Shown: piece by piece, positions 60,023 through 64,000 of the stretch
Layout: each line of letters begins with the position of its first letter
Numbering within the stretch: position 1 is the stretch's first letter
From: Rebecca billardiae RCC1528
Taxonomy: Eukaryota; Haptophyta
Direction: 5' to 3'
Assembly (NCBI GenBank): GCA_965240325.2
Contig: OZ251223.1
Location: forward strand, 3,534,001-3,598,000
Length of the DNA: 64,000 bases
Position numbers and translations under genes: made by a program
The notes under the pieces: model-generated
Seen by the model: the letters and a program-made list of their open reading frames with translations, nothing else
Databases searched by the model: none
Told to the model about the DNA's origin: nothing

Positions 60023-60447
60023 CCCAATGACGTCATCCGCCAGCTGCATCAGGCAAGCTCGTCAACCCTTCATCGTCACAGTGATACTGCGCTGACGATG
60101 ACAGGCGACGCGAGTCATATCGATCATCGTCATCGTGATGATCATCCGCCGCGCATCGCGTGATGACGACTCCGACCGCCTGCATCAGCAGATTCAGACC
60201 TGCTAAAGCTCAGTCCGTGAGGAGGCGTGACGACCGTATGCCCGCGAATTCATCGTGATCGTCGTCATCAATATACATCATCATCATAGTAGCAGTAGCA
60301 GCGCTATACGCGCATAAATACTGCTGCTCATAATCATATATATAATATATATCGCGACGATTAATTATTATTGGCGCCCGAGCATCGACGCGCCGCCGCG
60401 ATCGAGGACGCACTCAAGGCGGTCACACGGGTGGCGCATCGCCGTCG
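60023..60447. other. Spacer between convergent genes
   Basis: 425 bases, AT-richer than the flanks, with CATCGTCATCGTGATGATCATC-like words near 60.12 kb and TATATAATATATAT near 60.34 kb. Shared 3' region of the U-box and helical-protein genes; no gene. Confidence 0.45.
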
Positions 60448-62970
60448 TCAGCTGCACTCGTGCTGGCTCCACAGCGGGTTGGCCTCGGGCCCGAAAAAGA
60501 GCTCGAGCTCGATGCAACCGTTGGGCTCACTCCGAGGCTCGCTCGCGCGAAGCGTGGGACCGGACTGTTGCCCAGCGGCGTCCGCTCGTCCAAGCTCTCG
60601 CGGGGTGCCGTGAGCAGCGGTGCTGGCTGCTGTCACACGCGCACGCTGTGACAGCGACGCGGAGCCCGGAGCGGCGGCGGGCGCAGCGAGCGCAGCCAGC
60701 GCTCGCTGGAGGCGAGCTGCTGCGCGCTGCAGCCGGTGCGGCGTGCTGTGACCCGCGGCCAACGCCGCGGCCGCGCCCTCCAGATCTGCGCGTGTGCGAG
60801 CGTCGATGCGCGCCGAGCGCGTGTGTGCCGGCATGACGCTCACCGCGGCGCCCTCCGAGGGGGCCGCGCCCACTTCCGCGCACGCCTCGCACAGCCGCGC
60901 GGCGGCGAGGACGAGAGGCAGGCTGTCGGCGCCCCGCCGCGCGTCGTGTGGGCCCAGCCGAGAAGAGTGCCCTGTGCCAGCACCATCACCCGCGCGCCCG
61001 TCGCCATACACGTCCGCTGTGTCGGTGTGCCCGGCACCGGCGGCGGTGGGGCGTCCACCAGCAGGTGCGCCGGCTGTGAGCGCGCGCGCGAGGGCTGGGA
61101 GCAGGATCTCGCAGCAGGCGCCGTGCACTGGCTGCGCGGGGCAGGCGCACGGCGCCAGCGCCGCGCCGATGGCGCCTGCGAGCTGCGCACCCGCCGTGCG
61201 CGCGCGCGCATCCGAGCCTGCCCCGAGCAGGAGGCTGCGCGCGCTCTGGGCCAGCGAGCAGGCTGCACGCGCGCACGCGCACTCTGTGGCGTCCGTCTGA
61301 GGGCGGTCGGGCGCGCTGCGCGGCCGCTTACTGCCCGCGCACAGCCGCGCCGCGGGCGCGCGCGCCACCGCGCCCGCGTCGGCAGCGGCGGCAGCAGCAG
61401 CAGCAGCAGCAGCCGTGGCCTCATCGTGCAACCCGCCCCTCGGCGCCAATGAGTCCGCGTCAGTCGTCACATGCGAGCTCGACGCGTGCGCATGCTCGCC
61501 ACCCGAAGCGGCTGCTGGCACGCCGTGCAACGCAGCGGGCGGCAGCTCGCAGCTCTGCCCTCCACGGGCCCTCGGCTCCTGAGCGCGCGCAGCCGGGGAC
61601 TCGATGGGGCGCACGGCCTCAGGCGCGCCGAGGGCAGGCAGGAGCCCAGCGGCGCACAGCTGGGCCAGCGCCTCGAGCCCTGAGCCAAACGCTCGCGCGT
61701 GCGCCACCTCCGCCTCCTCCACATCGTCGTCGGCGCACACGCCGCCGCTGCTCGTCACGCGCGCGTCGTCGTCTGCGGCCCGCACAGGCGGCGAGGATGC
61801 AGCCCCAGCGCCATCGGGCGCGTGGGGAGTGGCCCCGGCCCAGCCGGGGATGCCGAGTGCGGCACCCACGCACGCCGCGAGGGCGGTCTGCTCGAGCAGC
61901 GCGGCGACGTGGGCGCTCTGCGCGCCCTCGGCGAGAAGCGCGCGTTCGCCCAGCCTGCCCGCGAGCTCGGCCAGCACCGCCAGCCGGCCGAGGCACGCCG
62001 CGCGCGACGGCCCCGCAGCGGCCGGGGCGACCGGGCTGGCCAGGGCAGCGCCCGCGCGGGCGAGCGCGGCACGCGCCTCCGTGCCGAGCTCGGCTGCAGC
62101 GGGATCCGCCACGTCACGCCCGTGCGCACTGCGCACCCCGCCGCAGCGTGCCGAAGCCGCCGCTGAAGCCGCCGCGCGCGCGGCTGCCGCAGCAGCCTCG
62201 GGCGCGGGCTCCCGTGCAGACACAGTTGCCCCGGGTGGAGCAGCCGTGCGGCAGCTGGCCGCAGCGCAGTGGCATCGGCAGCAGGAGACGCGGTCAGCTC
62301 GTAGAGGGGACGGTGAGCGCCCGCCATCGTCACGACGACTGGCGTCAGACTCCTCAGCGGCGCCTCCACCGCCGCCACACACGCGCCCATCCCCAGCAGC
62401 CCAGCCGCCGCCAGCCCGCGTGGGCGTGAGTCGGAAGGTAAGCAGCCGCAGCGCGCTGTCGCGCACGCGCACGCTGGCGTGCTGGGCGGTGGTGAGGAGG
62501 CGGCTGACGCGGGCAGCATCCGGCGGTAGTAGCGCGAGTAGCGGCGCGGAGAGCGCGCCGTGCTCGGCCAGCCTCGCCAGGGCACACAGCGAGCTGTGCC
62601 GCAGCACCAGCGGCTGCCCGCCGGCCGCGCACGCGGACCAGCGCGCCGCGAGCTCGGCGTGCTCGGAGAGGAGGCGCGCCTGGGCGGCGGGGTTGGCGGC
62701 TAGAACGCCGCACACCTCCACGCCGGTCGCAGCCACGCGCGGATTCGCGTGCTCCAGCGCCTGGCAGAGGCTGGCGGCGACCGGGATGGACAGCAGCTCG
62801 CGAGCGAGCGCTGGCGCTCTGCGCACAGCCTCGCCGAGCCACTCGACGAAGGCGGCGCACGCGGTGTCAGAGACCGCGGCGCATGTGTCGCGTACAGCCG
62901 CGTCAGCGCCTGCGCGCCCGCCTGCCGAGCGCACGAGCCACGCCAAGTTGGCCTCCGTGCAATTTTGCAT
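60448..62970 (-). CDS. Large Ala-rich helical protein, possibly HEAT/ARM-like, function unknown
   Basis: 840 residues from ATG 62970 (MQNCTEANLAWLVRSAGG); a GTG nine bases upstream also opens the frame. The first 200 residues have a HEAT/armadillo look, with amphipathic helices such as LCQALEHANPRVAATGVEVC, LRHSSLCALARLAEHG and SVRVRDSALRLLTFRL, reminiscent of proteasome-assembly (PSMD5/S5B) or importin-type solenoids. The middle is low-complexity (Ala, Gly, Arg), part of which could be intron. The C-terminus GCIELELFFGPEANPLW is the most protein-like tail. Not recognised as a known orthologue; PSMD5 is one candidate only. Confidence 0.5.
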   Translation of the reverse strand: MQNCTEANLAWLVRSAGGRAGADAAVRDTCAAVSDTACAAFVEWLGEAVRRAPALARELLSIPVAASLCQALEHANPRVAATGVEVCGVLAANPAAQARLLSEHAELAARWSACAAGGQPLVLRHSSLCALARLAEHGALSAPLLALLPPDAARVSRLLTTAQHASVRVRDSALRLLTFRLTPTRAGGGWAAGDGRVCGGGGGAAEESDASRRDDGGRSPSPLRADRVSCCRCHCAAASCRTAAPPGATVSAREPAPEAAAAAARAAASAAASARCGGVRSAHGRDVADPAAAELGTEARAALARAGAALASPVAPAAAGPSRAACLGRLAVLAELAGRLGERALLAEGAQSAHVAALLEQTALAACVGAALGIPGWAGATPHAPDGAGAASSPPVRAADDDARVTSSGGVCADDDVEEAEVAHARAFGSGLEALAQLCAAGLLPALGAPEAVRPIESPAARAQEPRARGGQSCELPPAALHGVPAAASGGEHAHASSSHVTTDADSLAPRGGLHDEATAAAAAAAAAAADAGAVARAPAARLCAGSKRPRSAPDRPQTDATECACARAACSLAQSARSLLLGAGSDARARTAGAQLAGAIGAALAPCACPAQPVHGACCEILLPALARALTAGAPAGGRPTAAGAGHTDTADVYGDGRAGDGAGTGHSSRLGPHDARRGADSLPLVLAAARLCEACAEVGAAPSEGAAVSVMPAHTRSARIDARTRADLEGAAAALAAGHSTPHRLQRAAARLQRALAALAAPAAAPGSASLSQRARVTAASTAAHGTPRELGRADAAGQQSGPTLRASEPRSEPNGCIELELFFGPEANPLWSQHECS

Positions 62971-63427
62971 GATGCGCACGCGCCGCGGCAGCCATCGTTG
63001 TCAGGCCGGCCTGCAGCGAACGCCTCTTCCTGGCACTTTGCATGTACATCATCGATCAATGATTGTACAGTTGTACACAGTACTACAGTATTGTTCCCTG
63101 CACAGTGCACACTGACATTGACATTAGCTCATGAGCCACCGCTCTCTGCTGACAACGACGATGCCATTGCCAGACGAGCCTGGACAGGAACAATGCGCTT
63201 AGATCGCCGCTCGCGTTGCTGCTGACTTGCTGCGCAAACTCGGCGTCGGACTCCGTCGGCGGAAGCGGTGACACTGACCGTGAGCACCGAGTGACCTGAC
63301 TGTAGAGTGTAGTTAGTGACCGCGTGCTGCCGCCGGCTGCCCGCGCTGCACTGAGCCATTTCTGGCCAGCCGATTACGCCGCCAGGTCACGCACTGACGA
63401 GCTCAATCAACCAGATCCCTCACATGA
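62971..63427. other. Spacer between helical-protein start and helicase stop
   Basis: 457 bases, mixed composition, containing the presumed promoter of the helical-protein gene. No gene seen. Confidence 0.4.
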
Positions 63428-64000
63428 TCAGCGCCGACGCCGGCCGGCGCCAGCACGCCCACCGGCGCCAGCACGCCCACCGGCGCCAGCACCGGCGACC
63501 GCGCGCCCACCCCTGTCGGTGCGCACCGCGACGAAGCGCGCCGAGCCGCGGGAGCCGCGCCTCGGCATGTCCGCCTCTTTCGCAGCCGCGCCCGCGCCCG
63601 CCTGCGCGGCATCGGGCGCGGCTTGCCGCCGCCGCCGCGGTGGCGCGCCCTTGGCTCCCGGCGGGCCGGCCGCGGCCACGGGCTGCCTGGGCTGCTCGCT
63701 CGCGCGGCGCGGCGGCGGCGCGGCGCGCGGGCCGGGCTTGCGCGCGCCGGCCCGCGGCGTGCGCGCGGACGAGACGTGCGTCGCGCCGCCCGGCCGCTGC
63801 AGCTCTCGCGCCAGCTCGGCGTCGTACTTGGTCACGAGGCTGGTCACGATCCCCTTGGCGCCCGCGCGCGCCGTGCGGCCCGCCCTGTGCAGGTAGTCGA
63901 CGGACGAGCGCGCAAAGTCGAACTGCACGACGTGCGCCACGTTGAGGCCGTCCAGCCCGCGCGCGGCGAGGTCGGAGCAGACGAGCAGGTCCGTCCGACC
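63428..64000 (-). CDS. DEAD-box RNA helicase, C-terminal part (5' end beyond window)
   Basis: The frame is open at the right edge and stops at 63428, giving about 190 residues of the C-terminus. Helicase motif V ([19 protein letters not shown]) and motif VI ([12 protein letters not shown]) are intact, followed by [20 protein letters not shown], the end of the RecA2 domain. The tail of about 130 residues is rich in Arg, Gly, Ala and Pro ([27 protein letters not shown]), typical of an RNA-binding RGG-like extension. The catalytic N-terminal half lies outside. The exact subfamily cannot be set from this fragment. Confidence 0.87.
   Translation of the reverse strand, partial: GRTDLLVCSDLAARGLDGLNVAHVVQFDFARSSVDYLHRAGRTARAGAKGIVTSLVTKYDAELARELQRPGGATHVSSARTPRAGARKPGPRAAPPPRRASEQPRQPVAAAGPPGAKGAPPRRRRQAAPDAAQAGAGAAAKEADMPRRGSRGSARFVAVRTDRGGRAVAGAGAGGRAGAGGRAGAGRRRR

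Overview
The window looks like nuclear DNA of a free-living, flagellated, GC-rich unicellular alga. A haptophyte or similar secondary alga is my guess, not a demonstrated assignment. The evidence is eukaryotic: short GT-AG introns, ATG starts in good Kozak context (ACCATGG on the first gene), a ciliary transition-zone protein (TMEM216), a SAGA-type deubiquitinase, DNA polymerase zeta, a protein-only RNase P, and GC-rich genes separated by compositionally different gene-poor spacers with microsatellites.

Layout. 1-16371 (minus) is one giant gene running off the left edge. It encodes a six-TM cation-channel module with a cyclic-nucleotide-binding homology domain, then ankyrin repeats, a long linker, and an array of blue-light LOV domains interleaved with RGS-like domains: 13 LOV and 6 RGS in at least 5405 residues, with no stop reached. 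16372-23732 is mostly non-coding; it holds a thioredoxin gene and a 3.06-kb foldback-type element with 646-bp inverted arms and a 5-bp flanking duplication, inserted 107 bp upstream of the thioredoxin ATG. 23733-32990 is a dense block: TMEM216 and an R3H-PPR-NYN PRORP (divergent pair), then an RlmI-like methyltransferase and a senataxin/Sen1-type helicase (a second divergent pair). 33209-35455 has a small beta-rich protein and a probable frameshifted gene remnant. 35456-46271 has a membrane-anchored sulfatase, a REV3-like DNA polymerase and a PUB-domain protein. 46272-54792 is gene-poor and repeat-rich, with one anchored protein of unknown function and a Q/P-rich ORF that may be transposon-derived. 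54793-64000 has a Ubp8/USP22-like deubiquitinase (two introns), a SAP/U-box E3-like protein, a large uncharacterised alpha-helical protein and the C-terminal end of a DEAD-box RNA helicase.

The standout is the LOV-RGS channel. Both LOV types (A and B) keep the flavin-adduct motif GRNCRFLQG, but type A has Leu where type B and typical LOV domains have the signalling Gln. A flavin-based photoreceptor fused directly to an ion channel and to G-protein-regulating domains would be a natural light-to-membrane-potential or light-to-Galpha device. The repeat units are nearly identical at the DNA level, so unit number may vary. The other genes are housekeeping, weighted to genome maintenance, RNA processing and ubiquitin; two of them (Sen1-like and REV3-like) carry RanBP2-type zinc fingers and PIP-like peptides.
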